DNA of 64,000 nucleotides from Acinetobacter sp. ANC 5054 (GCF_002135295.1 NZ_NEGG01000010.1:1-64000); one strand, 5' to 3'. Counted from the stretch's first letter, positions 27,578 to 35,800 are shown. Notes: generated from the letters alone by a model not told the origin. Made by a program: numbers and translations.

Positions 27578-28315
27578 ATGAACATGAAAAAAAACAGCTT
27601 AAATTTTGTGCTGTCGTCAATCGCAATTTTAGGTGCAGCACAGCTTCAGGCAAAAGAAGCGCAAAGCTGCACTGCAGTACAGCAATATGGTATGAGCCTG
27701 AAATTCCAAAACCGCTCTGCAGAAGTACAAGCGCTGCAGCTGCAAGCTTTTAATATTGCAACACATCGTTTAAAAGAAATTTTGCAGAATCATCCAGATG
27801 CCAAAAATCTAGCGATTGTCACAGATTTGGACGAAACCGTATTAGACAATACTGATGTTTTTGTAAATGACTTAAAGCGCTGTGAAGATTATACCAACTG
27901 GAAATCTTGGGATGCGTGGGAACAGTCAGGGCAGCCTAAGCTGATTTCTGGTAGTCTAGATTTTCTGAATTATGCCAATCAGCAAGATGTGAAGATTTTT
28001 TATATTTCCGACCGTGCTGAAAAATACCGTGCATCGGCAATGCGGATGATGAAGCAGTTGAATCTGCCGCAGGTAGAAAGTGATCAAATTTTGCTGTACG
28101 GCACATCTAAAGAACAGCGCCGTCAGATTGCTGCCAAAGACTATGAAATTGTGCTGCTGCTTGGGGATACTTTGCATGATTTTTCCGATGCATTCAGTAA
28201 TCATCAAACACCTGTAGAGCGGGCAAAAGCTGTGGCAAAGAATAAAGAAAAATTTGGTGAGCGTTTTATTGTGCTGCCCAATGTCAGCTATGGTGCTTGG
28301 TCAGAAGCTAAATAA
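27578..28315 (+). CDS. Periplasmic HAD acid phosphatase (class C / e(P4)-like)
   Basis: This 245-aa protein has a signal peptide (MKKNSLNFVLSSIAILGAAQ) and the DDDD-superfamily nucleophile motif VTDLDETVLDN (Asp83, Asp85). FYISDRAEKYR and LLLGDTLHDFSDAF are the other conserved motifs. It resembles the e(P4) 5'-nucleotidase/acid phosphatase family but without an evident lipobox cysteine, so it is probably soluble in the periplasm. It would dephosphorylate nucleotides or thiamine phosphates before uptake by the PnuC-type permease. The start at 27578 follows AAGGTGA by 8 nt. Confidence 0.85.
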   Translation: MNMKKNSLNFVLSSIAILGAAQLQAKEAQSCTAVQQYGMSLKFQNRSAEVQALQLQAFNIATHRLKEILQNHPDAKNLAIVTDLDETVLDNTDVFVNDLKRCEDYTNWKSWDAWEQSGQPKLISGSLDFLNYANQQDVKIFYISDRAEKYRASAMRMMKQLNLPQVESDQILLYGTSKEQRRQIAAKDYEIVLLLGDTLHDFSDAFSNHQTPVERAKAVAKNKEKFGERFIVLPNVSYGAWSEAK

Positions 28316-28357
28316 TAAGGCGGAATTTTTTATGGCCATTTTACCTGTTGTAGATGA

Positions 28358-28663
28358 ATGACGATGGAACCTATGGATGCAACAAATTTAAAATTGATTA
28401 TTTTTAATAGTTTTTTGGGAGCAATAGCCAATAATATCCGTGCAATTGCATACGATTTTACGAGTGACACCATTTTAATATATGGGTATTTGGATGTAGT
28501 TCCTGAAGAGGATGATTTTGAAATCATAGATAATGCTGTGACTGAAATAATGTCATCCTGTCCAGAGTTTTTAAAACAGGAAATAAATTTAAAGCAATCT
28601 AATCAACCATTTGGGAAATTAAATTCTTATAAAGGGTGGGTTTTTTGTCGTTATGAAGAATAA
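28358..28663 (+). CDS. Orphan immunity-type protein
   Basis: This 101-aa acidic protein contains NSFLGAIANNIRAIAYDF, EEDDFEIIDNAVTEIMS and a C-terminal KLNSYKGWVFCRYEE. It resembles small immunity proteins that occur behind Rhs or CDI toxin ends. No toxin gene lies upstream here; the neighbour is the phosphatase. Rhs and immunity debris lies directly downstream. I read it as a stray immunity gene retained from a lost toxin pair. Immunity function is inferred. Confidence 0.6.
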   Translation: MTMEPMDATNLKLIIFNSFLGAIANNIRAIAYDFTSDTILIYGYLDVVPEEDDFEIIDNAVTEIMSSCPEFLKQEINLKQSNQPFGKLNSYKGWVFCRYEE

Positions 28664-28713
28664 TTTTGGATCAAACAATGAGCCAACATAATTTAGTTAT
28701 AATATTGATATTA

Positions 28714-28842
28714 AAAAGATGAAAATAAAAGTCATAAAAAAGATTTAAATTTTTTTGAATGTCAATGTGGCAATGCTTGGGCATACACTAATGCAAACTT
28801 TGAAATAGACAAGTTTTTAGAGCTTTGTTCTAACTGAAGCGC
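28714..28842 (+). pseudogene. C-terminal fragment of a second immunity-type gene
   Basis: In one frame, from a stop near 28,712 to the TGA at 28,840-28,842, the product includes NFFECQCGNAWAYTNANFEI and DKFLELCSN. This looks like the C-terminal end of a small cysteine-containing immunity protein. No start codon or N-terminal part is left. Its stop codon lies in a sequence that continues as a decayed Rhs remnant, so immunity and Rhs debris are fused here. Confidence 0.5.
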
Positions 28843-28905
28843 GGGGATCAAGAAATAGAATTACTTTATACCCATTACTACTCATCACCACTGGAAATAG
28901 TGAAC
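28810..28905 (+). pseudogene. Short decayed Rhs remnant
   Basis: TTAGAGC, a short loop and GTTCTAA, then CTGAAGCGCGGGGATCAAGAAATAG, then CCATTACTACTCATCACCAC echo the hairpin insert and HYNRYRYYSP core of the remnants at 340 and 17,551. The similarity is weak but in the same order. It is a fourth Rhs trace in the window. Confidence 0.5.
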
Positions 28906-29014
28906 ACGTATGAAATGCTACTCAAGAGCTAATGCTTTCAGTACGCAGCACCAGCTCTTGGAAAAATTGGTATTTAGCAACAGAAGCCTAAAGACAGCTG
29001 TTTAGAAGTGACTG

Positions 29015-29683
29015 CTAATCTTCATCGTCCATAGCATTGGAATAAAATTTCACGCCAAGTTTAATGCGATCGCGTCCTTGGCTCATGCGCCAGCGGTTGG
29101 TATCACGCAGTGAATATACACAGCCGCAATATTCTTGCTGATAAAACTCTTCATTTTTACTGATTTCCAGCATACGAACGGCGCCACCATTTTTACGCCA
29201 GTTATAGTCCCAGTAGCTAATACCTGAATAATGTGAGGCAGAGCGATGACCGCAATCATTAATCTGCTTCATATTTTTCCAGCGTGAAATACCCAATGAA
29301 CTGCTGATCAGGCTAAAACCATGTTCTGCTGCATATAGTGCGGTGCGTTCAAAACGCATATCAAAACACATGGTACAGCGAATGCCTTTTTCAGGTTCAT
29401 TCTCCATACCTTTAGCGCGCTCAAACCAGTTGTCAGTATCATAGTCACAGTCAATAAAAGGAATATTATGCTTTTCTGCAAAGCGGATATTTTCCTCTTT
29501 ACGGATTTCATATTCTTTGACGGGGTGAATGTTGGGGTTGTAAAAGAAGATCGAAAAATCGATACCCGATTCAATCAATGTTTCCATGACTTCCCCTGAG
29601 CATGGCGCACAGCAAGAGTGAAGCAGAAGTTTGTCATGACCATTGGGCAATGTCAGTTTTTGGCGTTCGAGTTTGTTCGACAT
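29015..29683 (-). CDS. queH: Epoxyqueuosine reductase QueH
   Basis: This 222-aa enzyme of the DUF208 family reduces epoxyqueuosine to queuosine in tRNA, replacing QueG. Family cysteines are visible: HSCCAPC (Cys24, Cys25, Cys28), CTMC (Cys103, Cys106) and EYCGC (Cys186, Cys188). These bind an iron-sulfur cluster and a second iron. [13 protein letters not shown] is another family motif. It stands alone on the minus strand between Rhs debris and the Rrf2 gene. Confidence 0.92.
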   Translation of the reverse strand: MSNKLERQKLTLPNGHDKLLLHSCCAPCSGEVMETLIESGIDFSIFFYNPNIHPVKEYEIRKEENIRFAEKHNIPFIDCDYDTDNWFERAKGMENEPEKGIRCTMCFDMRFERTALYAAEHGFSLISSSLGISRWKNMKQINDCGHRSASHYSGISYWDYNWRKNGGAVRMLEISKNEEFYQQEYCGCVYSLRDTNRWRMSQGRDRIKLGVKFYSNAMDDED

Positions 29684-29831
29684 AAAATAATAAGGATTAA
29701 TTCTAAACCTTATATTCTAGCAATTCATGGTTGTGCTGCTGGTCAAATACGCTGATATTTTCTAAGCATGAGATGAAGTAGATTCAGGTTGTTGGCTTAA
29801 AAATTGAATCAAGCCTGAAGATTTGTCCAAA

Positions 29832-30287
29832 TTATTCTTTTTTAATCTGTTTATTCCATTCAATCTGAAAATCATGCGCCAATTGATCTAATCGGGTTTC
29901 CTTGAGATTTTTGATGAGAATCTCTTGTGCCTCAAAAAAGGCATGATCAAGTGCTCGATTCACGACGAGTTCGACCACACAATTTGGTTCTGAATGCTCA
30001 TTTCCAATTGCAAAAATTGAAGGTTCGCCAACAGCAAGATAAATATCATATAAGGAAATTTGGTTTAATGGCTGAATAAGTGTCCAACCGCCACCAGGGC
30101 CTTTTTCCGAATCAACAAATCCGTGCTTTTTTAATCCTGCCATGGTTCTACGTACCACAACCGGATTTGTTGCCAGCATTTCAGCAATGTAGTCTGAGGT
30201 GAAAGGTTTATTTTCACGCGCCATATGTAGCATCACATGCAACATTCGTGAAAGTTTACTATCTTTACGCATGGCGAAATTTATCAT
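29832..30287 (-). CDS. Rrf2-family transcriptional regulator
   Basis: This regulator (about 146-151 aa) has the Rrf2 winged HTH (TSDYIAEMLATNPVVVRRTMAGLKKHGFV and GPGGGWTL wing). It lacks the three-cysteine iron-sulfur cluster of IscR/NsrR and has a single cysteine (Cys near EPNCVVEL), as in YwnA-like members. The start is either the ATG at 30287 or that at 30272, which gives MRKDSKLSRMLHV, the usual family start. It is divergent from a thioredoxin-reductase-like gene, with two matching palindromes in the gap that are probably its operators. Confidence 0.88.
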   Translation of the reverse strand: MINFAMRKDSKLSRMLHVMLHMARENKPFTSDYIAEMLATNPVVVRRTMAGLKKHGFVDSEKGPGGGWTLIQPLNQISLYDIYLAVGEPSIFAIGNEHSEPNCVVELVVNRALDHAFFEAQEILIKNLKETRLDQLAHDFQIEWNKQIKKE

Positions 30288-30306
30288 AAGAGTGATTTTA
30301 TAGATT

Positions 30307-30323
30307 GTAACATTAAAAGTTCC
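30307..30323. promoter_or_regulatory. Operator-like palindrome, regulator-proximal
   Basis: GTAACATTAAAAGTTCC matches the perfect palindrome at 30347-30363 in 14 of 17 positions. It lies 20 bp upstream of the first possible Rrf2 start, fitting autorepression. Centre-to-centre distance to the other site is 40 bp, close to four helical turns. Confidence 0.65.
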
Positions 30324-30346
30324 GTATAAACTTCTAGAATGATATA

Positions 30347-30363
30347 GTAACTTTTAAAGTTAC
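30347..30363. promoter_or_regulatory. Operator-like perfect palindrome, flavoprotein-proximal
   Basis: GTAACTTT-T-AAAGTTAC is a perfect 8-1-8 palindrome ending 17 bp before the flavoprotein start codon. It probably binds the divergent Rrf2 regulator and blocks initiation or promoter escape. Confidence 0.75.
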
Positions 30364-30380
30364 ATAATATTGAGTTTGAA

Positions 30381-31268
30381 ATGAATTATGAAGTTGTGAT
30401 CATTGGTGGTAGTTATGCTGGACTTTCTGCGGCTCTACCTTTGGCGCGTGCGCGCCGCCGTGTTTTAATTATTGATGCAGGGCAGCGCCGCAATCGATTT
30501 GCAGAACATTCTCATAACTTTTTAACGCAAGATGGGCGTTCACCAAATGCTATTACTGAAGATGCTAGAGCACAATTGAAAAAATATTCAACTATTTCAT
30601 GGTTATTGGAAACAGTTACGGATGTAAAAGCTACCGCAGGGAAATATTCAGTCATTGCAGGTGAACAGCAGTTTCAAGCAGAAAAAATCATTATTGCCAC
30701 AGGGTTAAAAGATGAATTACCGCAAATAGAAGGCTTAGCAGAACGTTGGGGTAAAGCTATTTATCATTGTCCATATTGTGATGGCTATGAACTGAATTTA
30801 GGTAAAATTGGCATGCTGGCATCAGGAATGCATTCACTACAAACGGCATTAATGCTGCCTGATTGGGGCAATACGACCTTATTTTTAAATGATGCAGTTC
30901 GTGAAGATCAACTCGATGATGAGCTATTAACTAAACTTGCGCAACGTCAAATTCGGATCGAAACACGCAAAATTGACCATATAGAAGGCCATTGTGATGT
31001 TGTCTTTGTCGATGGTGAGAGCATTCGTTTGGATGGATTATTTGTTTCTACAGTTACGCGGTTTCAATCAAACTGGATTCATCAATTAGGTTTAGAGATG
31101 GACTGCAATGATTATAGTGAAACCATTAAAACTTCACCGACCAAAGAAACAAATGTGAAAGGGATTTATGCCTGTGGTGATGTGACTCGTTCAGGTGGTT
31201 CAGTTGCATTATCGGTTGGTGATGGCGCAATGACAGGTATTGTGGTGCATAAGTCTTTAATTTTTTAA
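30381..31268 (+). CDS. Thioredoxin-reductase-like FAD oxidoreductase
   Basis: This 295-aa flavoprotein has an FAD-binding GGSYAG (9-14), a CPYC redox-active dithiol (Cys130, Cys133, in YHCPYCDGYE) and a C-terminal ACGDVTRSGG FAD motif. The second nucleotide-binding fold reads GMLASGMHSL instead of the usual GxGxxA, so NADPH binding may be altered. It may act in thiol or small-disulfide redox chemistry. It is controlled in all likelihood by the divergent Rrf2 regulator. Confidence 0.85.
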   Translation: MNYEVVIIGGSYAGLSAALPLARARRRVLIIDAGQRRNRFAEHSHNFLTQDGRSPNAITEDARAQLKKYSTISWLLETVTDVKATAGKYSVIAGEQQFQAEKIIIATGLKDELPQIEGLAERWGKAIYHCPYCDGYELNLGKIGMLASGMHSLQTALMLPDWGNTTLFLNDAVREDQLDDELLTKLAQRQIRIETRKIDHIEGHCDVVFVDGESIRLDGLFVSTVTRFQSNWIHQLGLEMDCNDYSETIKTSPTKETNVKGIYACGDVTRSGGSVALSVGDGAMTGIVVHKSLIF

Positions 31269-31773
31269 CTGTGTTTATTGCTGGAACACGAATTTAGTAA
31301 GTATCTGATGAGAAATTCAGATACTTACATCTAAAAACTATTTAGGTGCACTCTAATTTCAACGTGTATATGAGCTAAAATTCAATTAATAGTTTTGATC
31401 TTTTCTCATCTCAACATGAGCTAAATTCATTTTGAATAAATTTTAAGCTTCATTCCTAAGTATGTTTATATGGATAAAGCTCTATTGAAAAGAATGATTT
31501 AATTTAATGTTTTACAATTAATTTATAACTATAAAAATTTAATAAAGCATTGTTGTATAAGTAATTTTATGGTTTTTTAAAGATCCTTGTTAACGAAGTC
31601 TACTTGCTTTAATTTTACTCAGTTGAGTGATTTTCATTGGACTAAAGCCATCAAAGTGAATTTTACTCACTTTGTGTTGAGACTAAATCATTTTTATTCA
31701 TCTTAGAATTCACGTATAAATTGCTCCATACAGAAATTTTGATTTATTTTTAGATATTAGGGCAGTGAAGATC
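31269..31773 (+). promoter_or_regulatory. Long regulatory gap upstream of mesX with two inverted repeats
   Basis: No gene was found in this 500-bp AT-rich gap. Two inverted repeats stand out: ACTCA-GT-TGAGT at 31617-31628, and CAAAGTGA-N7-TCACTTTG at 31652-31674, the latter perfect over 8 bp. Both lie 100-160 bp upstream of mesX. They are candidate operators for a methionine- or oxygen-responsive regulator. I saw no recognisable SAM riboswitch. Confidence 0.5.
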
Positions 31774-32757
31774 ATGAGTAATAAATTTGCATGTTCAATT
31801 AAAAAAATTCGTTTTGATGAGAACTACGAACCATCAAATAACACACGCCAAACAACAAACTTTGCCAATTTAGCACGTGGTGAACACCGTGCAGAAAATT
31901 TGCGCCGTACATTGGCAATGATCAATAACCGCTTTAACACGTTGGCAAGCTGTGATAACCCAAATGCAGATCGCTATTCACTTGAAATTGATATTATCTC
32001 TGCTGAATTAGATGTTGAAGGCAACGGTCAAACTTTCCCATTTATTGAAACACTGAAATGTACTGTCATTGACCATAAAACCAATGAACGCATCGAAGGC
32101 ATGATTGGTAACAGTTTCTCTTCTTATGTACGTGACTATGACTTTAGCGTGGTACTGCCAGCACTAGGTTGCAAGTTCAATGAAAAGCCAGAAGACTTTG
32201 GTGATCTACACGGTAAGCTATATCAACACCTTGTAAATTCAGAAGTCTTCAAAGCTGAATTTAAAAAACAGCCTGTAATTTGTTTAAGTGTTTCAACCAC
32301 TAAAACCTATTACCGTACTGCCAATGTTCATCCAATCTTAGGTGTGGAATATACCAATGATGAACATTCACGTACTGATGATTATTTTGCAAAAATGGGC
32401 TTAAGCGTTCGTTATTTCAAACCTGAAAATGCAACTGCACCATTGGCATTCTATTCTGAAAATAACTTGTTAAGCGACTACACAGATTTTGAATTGATCA
32501 GCGCGATCAGCACCATGGAAAGTTTCCAAAAAGTGTACCGTCCTGAAATTTACAATACCAACTCTGTAGCAGGTCTGGTATATCAACCAAGCTTGAACTA
32601 TCAAGATTTCTCACTGACTCAAGTGGTATATGACCGTGTTGAACGTGGTCAATTGGCAGTAAAACAGGGTAAATGGACTGAAGAAAACTTCATTAAGCCA
32701 TATAAAGACATTCTTGATGAATGGGCTGCTAATTTCAGCGTTGAAAATGCCGCTTAA
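31774..32757 (+). CDS. mesX: MesX, DUF1852 partner of methionine synthase MesD
   Basis: This 327-aa protein of the DUF1852 family is, to my recollection, the partner that the folate-independent methionine synthase MesD needs in Acinetobacter. Conserved segments include RQTTNFANLARGEHR, RYSLEIDIISAELD and NTNSVAGLVYQPSLNYQDFSLTQ. The ATG at 31774 is preferred over a GTG at 31765. It is followed by mesD after a gap with a strong stem-loop. Its biochemical role is not evident from sequence alone. Confidence 0.88.
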   Translation: MSNKFACSIKKIRFDENYEPSNNTRQTTNFANLARGEHRAENLRRTLAMINNRFNTLASCDNPNADRYSLEIDIISAELDVEGNGQTFPFIETLKCTVIDHKTNERIEGMIGNSFSSYVRDYDFSVVLPALGCKFNEKPEDFGDLHGKLYQHLVNSEVFKAEFKKQPVICLSVSTTKTYYRTANVHPILGVEYTNDEHSRTDDYFAKMGLSVRYFKPENATAPLAFYSENNLLSDYTDFELISAISTMESFQKVYRPEIYNTNSVAGLVYQPSLNYQDFSLTQVVYDRVERGQLAVKQGKWTEENFIKPYKDILDEWAANFSVENAA

Positions 32758-32782
32758 TCGCACAGTTTGATTTAGACACTAG

Positions 32783-32829
32783 ATTTCTTGCATATGCAGT
32801 TCATAACGAATGAAGCATGTGCAAGAAAT
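32783..32829 (+). other. Stem-loop between mesX and mesD
   Basis: ATTTCTTGCATATGC and GCATGTGCAAGAAAT form a 15-bp stem with one G-U-type position and a 17-nt loop. No T tract follows. It may set the relative levels of the two proteins through mRNA processing or partial attenuation. Confidence 0.65.
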
Positions 32830-32868
32830 TGATTCTTTGTAAAAAATTTAGAGATAGAAGATTTAAAA

Positions 32869-33912
32869 ATGGCACTTGTACAACCAAAATTGCTACTCCC
32901 AACGTCAACAGCAGGTAGCTTACCAAAACCATCTTGGCTTGCAGAGCCAGAAAAGCTTTGGTCGCCTTGGAAACTTGAAGGCGAGCAATTGCTTGAAGCA
33001 AAACAGGATGCTTTACGTTTGTCATTGCAAGAGCAAGTGCATGCAGGCATTGATATTGTTAGTGATGGTGAACAAACCCGTCAGCATTTTGTGACCACAT
33101 TCATTGAACATTTAGATGGCGTGGATTTCGAGAAACGCGAAACTGTACGTATCCGTAACCGTTATGATGCGAGCGTTCCAAGTGTTGTAGGTGCTGTAAG
33201 CCGTCAAAAGCCAGTATTTGTCGAAGATGCGAAGTTTTTACGCAGCCAGACCAATCAGCCAATTAAATGGGCTTTGCCTGGTCCAATGACGATGATTGAT
33301 ACGCTGTATGACGGTCATTATAAGAGCCGTGAAAAATTGGCTTGGGAATTTGCCAAAATTTTGAACCAAGAAGCGCGTGAATTAGAAGCTGCAGGCGTAG
33401 ACATCATCCAGTTTGATGAACCTGCATTTAACGTATTCTTTGATGAAGTGAATGACTGGGGCGTGGCAACTCTAGAACGTGCGCTTGAAGGTTTGAAATG
33501 TGAAACTGCGGTGCACATTTGCTATGGCTACGGTATTAAAGCCAACACAGATTGGAAAAAGACCTTAGGTTCTGAATGGCGCCAATACGAAGAAGCGTTC
33601 CCGAAACTGCAACAGTCTAAAATTGATATCGTGTCTTTAGAATGCCAAAACTCACATGTACCAATGGACTTAATTGAATTGATCCGCGGTAAAAAAGTGA
33701 TGGTCGGTGCGATTGATGTGGCTACAAACCAAGTGGAAACGCCTGAAGAAGTAGCGAATACACTGCGTAAAGCATTGCAATTTGTGGATGCAGACAAGCT
33801 TTATCCTTCTACTAACTGTGGTATGGCGCCATTGGCTCGTGAAGTTGCACGCGGCAAATTAAACGCATTAAGCGCAGGTGCAGAAATTATCCGGAAAGAG
33901 CTTTCTGCTTAA
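32869..33912 (+). CDS. mesD: Folate-independent methionine synthase MesD
   Basis: This 347-aa enzyme corresponds to the catalytic C-terminal half of MetE, without the folate-binding N-terminal half. Zinc ligands are readable as His216, Cys218 (HICYG), Glu258 (SLECQNSH) and Cys317 (TNCGMAPL). DIVSDGEQTR and IIQFDEPAF are typical of the fold. MesD is reported to work with MesX and to need oxygen. Here a flavin reductase gene follows, which fits an oxygen- and flavin-linked route to the methyl donor. Confidence 0.9.
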   Translation: MALVQPKLLLPTSTAGSLPKPSWLAEPEKLWSPWKLEGEQLLEAKQDALRLSLQEQVHAGIDIVSDGEQTRQHFVTTFIEHLDGVDFEKRETVRIRNRYDASVPSVVGAVSRQKPVFVEDAKFLRSQTNQPIKWALPGPMTMIDTLYDGHYKSREKLAWEFAKILNQEARELEAAGVDIIQFDEPAFNVFFDEVNDWGVATLERALEGLKCETAVHICYGYGIKANTDWKKTLGSEWRQYEEAFPKLQQSKIDIVSLECQNSHVPMDLIELIRGKKVMVGAIDVATNQVETPEEVANTLRKALQFVDADKLYPSTNCGMAPLAREVARGKLNALSAGAEIIRKELSA

Positions 33913-33933
33913 TTTTTTAATTCGTATAAGAGC

Positions 33934-33963
33934 ATGGTGTGTTCGATCTCTTGGACACACCAT
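33934..33963 (+). other. Stem-loop after mesD
   Basis: ATGGTGTGT and ACACACCAT form a perfect 9-bp stem with a 12-nt loop, 20 bp after the mesD stop. No T tract follows, so readthrough into the flavin reductase gene is possible. Confidence 0.6.
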
Positions 33964-34077
33964 CCCACTTCAAATTTTGTTAAAACGCATTAGATCATTT
34001 GCCTAAGGTCGAAATCATTAGGCAGGTCAACATATAGGAAACATGCAGTTCCAAACGAGGGACTGAGGAATAAAGTG

Positions 34078-34572
34078 ATGATTCAAGCTACAGACTTTAA
34101 AAATGCAATGTCATTGTTAACAAGTGCGGTCAATGTGGTGACAACTGCAGGAATGTCTGGCCGTTATGGATTTACTGCATCAGCGGTATGCAGCGTCACT
34201 GATACACCTCCAACTTTATTGGTTTGCATGAATAAATCATCACGTTCACATGAACATTTTATTGAAAATAAAATCTTGACAGTGAATGTATTGGCTGCTG
34301 AACATGAGCACATTTCAAATGTATTTGCATCGAGTAAATACGGTTCGGATGAGCGTTTTAGTCAAGGCAACTGGACCACACTAGAAACTGGATCGCCTGT
34401 GTTTGAAGAAGCTTTGGTGAGTTTTGACTGCGAGATTGATCAAATTCAGGAAGTGGGTACGCATAGCATTTTTATTTGCCGTGTAGCTGCAATTCAAAAA
34501 AGTGAACAAGATCAAAGCCTCGTGTATTTTAATCGTGCTTATCATCAAGTGGGCCAAGTTGAAGAAGCTTAA
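34078..34572 (+). CDS. Flavin reductase, HpaC/RutF-like
   Basis: This 164-aa protein of the flavin reductase-like family contains GRYGFTASAVCSVTDTPPTLLVCMNKSS, the FMN-binding segment. It also has VNVLAAEHEHISNVFAS and EVGTHSIFICRV. It should reduce FMN or FAD with NAD(P)H for a partner oxygenase. The ATG at 34078 follows GAGGAA by 7 nt. Its position behind mesX-mesD suggests that it supplies reduced flavin to the oxygen-dependent methionine synthase system. Confidence 0.88.
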   Translation: MIQATDFKNAMSLLTSAVNVVTTAGMSGRYGFTASAVCSVTDTPPTLLVCMNKSSRSHEHFIENKILTVNVLAAEHEHISNVFASSKYGSDERFSQGNWTTLETGSPVFEEALVSFDCEIDQIQEVGTHSIFICRVAAIQKSEQDQSLVYFNRAYHQVGQVEEA

Positions 34573-34620
34573 ATACTTTTGATCATGTTTTAACGAAAAC
34601 TTATTTAAAGACAGTATATT

Positions 34621-35421
34621 GTGGAATTAATCATTTTCTTGATCATCGGCGCCTTTGCAGGATTTGCCGCTGGACTTTTTGGTGTGGGCGGTGGAACGAT
34701 CATCGTGCCATTGTTATATGTGGTCTTTACTCAAATGGGTTATAGCCCTGATGTGATCATGCATTTGGCGTTAGGAACTTCATTGGCCACTATTGTAGTG
34801 ACATCTATTAGCTCGACGATGGCGCACAATAAAAATGATGCGGTGATCTGGCCTATATTTAAAAATCTGGCTCCGCCGATGGCGATTGGCTGCTTTGCAG
34901 GTGCGGGCATTGCAGGCATTTTATCTGGCACACATTTACAGCTCATTATTGGTGTGTTTTTGCTTTGGGTGTCTTACACCATGTTTACGGGTGCAAAAAA
35001 AGCCGTGGATACCAGTAAGCCTTTGCCGTCTACAGGCAAACAAATCGGTGCGGGCGCTGGGATTGGTGTAGCTTCTGCTATTTTTGGCATTGGTGGTGGT
35101 AGCTTAACCGTACCGTATTTAAGTCAAAATGGTCTGGTTATGCAAAAAGCCGTGGGAACTTCCGCAGCGTGCGGTTTACCCATTGCGATCGCAGGCGCTT
35201 TAGGTTTCATGTTCTTTGGTATGAAAGAGCATATTGATGTACCGAACACCATTGGCTTTGTACATGTTTATGCCTTTTTAGGCATCAGTGTGATGAGCTT
35301 TGTGACAGCTAAATTTGGTGCTAAAACTGCTCATGCGCTGTCGCCAGCAGTGCTTAAAAAATGCTTTGCTGCCTTATTGGTGGTGATAGGGTTGTTCTTC
35401 CTGTTTAAGGGCTTCAATTAA
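34621..35421 (+). CDS. TauE/SafE-family membrane permease
   Basis: This 266-aa protein of about eight helices starts at a GTG. Two internally repeated glycine-rich motifs, FGVGGGTIIVPL and FGIGGGSLTVPY, mark the halves of the TauE/SafE (DUF81) fold. Members move sulfite, sulfonates or other small organic anions. It is the last gene of the mes cluster, 48 bp after the flavin reductase, and is followed by a terminator. A link to sulfur compounds used or released in methionine metabolism is plausible but unproven. Confidence 0.85.
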   Translation: MELIIFLIIGAFAGFAAGLFGVGGGTIIVPLLYVVFTQMGYSPDVIMHLALGTSLATIVVTSISSTMAHNKNDAVIWPIFKNLAPPMAIGCFAGAGIAGILSGTHLQLIIGVFLLWVSYTMFTGAKKAVDTSKPLPSTGKQIGAGAGIGVASAIFGIGGGSLTVPYLSQNGLVMQKAVGTSAACGLPIAIAGALGFMFFGMKEHIDVPNTIGFVHVYAFLGISVMSFVTAKFGAKTAHALSPAVLKKCFAALLVVIGLFFLFKGFN

Positions 35422-35453
35422 ACTCTCAGCAAAGCATCATTAGTAAGTTAATA

Positions 35454-35480
35454 AAGCTCACAATCTGTGGGCTTTTTTTC
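35454..35480 (+). terminator. Rho-independent terminator after TauE gene
   Basis: AAGCTCACA, ATC loop and TGTGGGCTT form a stem of about 9 bp with one wobble, then a run of seven T residues. It ends the mesX-mesD operon. Confidence 0.88.
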
Positions 35481-35639
35481 TTTAAGCTAAAGGTTTGTAT
35501 AAGCAATAATATTTCTTTGATATTGAGAAGGGGCTATGTGAATTTTAACTCACAATCAAGGTAATAATGAAAAGTTACTTCTTCTTTTGAGATGAGGAGC
35601 ATGCTCTGCTAGTGGATGAGTGTTGATTGTTCATATAAA

Positions 35640-35675
35640 TCCTCTCCCTAACCCTCTCCTTTAAAAAGAAAAGGG
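35640..35675. repeat. CCTCTCCCTAACCC-type intergenic repeat, degenerate
   Basis: CCTCTCCCTAACCCTCTCC followed by an A-rich stretch and AAAGGGAAC resembles the dispersed extragenic repeats at 1303, 2590 and 2642 but pairs imperfectly. It lies in the 320-bp gap between convergent genes; nothing else was seen there. Confidence 0.5.
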
Positions 35676-35800
35676 AACATCCATTGTGAAATGGATAGTG
35701 GTAAATATTTAATTTATACGAGATGTATAATATCTTGTCAAAAATTGATAAATGGATCAGTAATATCTCAAGATTAGAAAGTTAATGTCCTAATAAATCC

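Noticed and set aside
27508..27753. 81-codon frame at the start of the phosphatase gene
   Set aside because: It overlaps the phosphatase in another frame and encodes a cysteine- and serine-rich product with no plausible fold.
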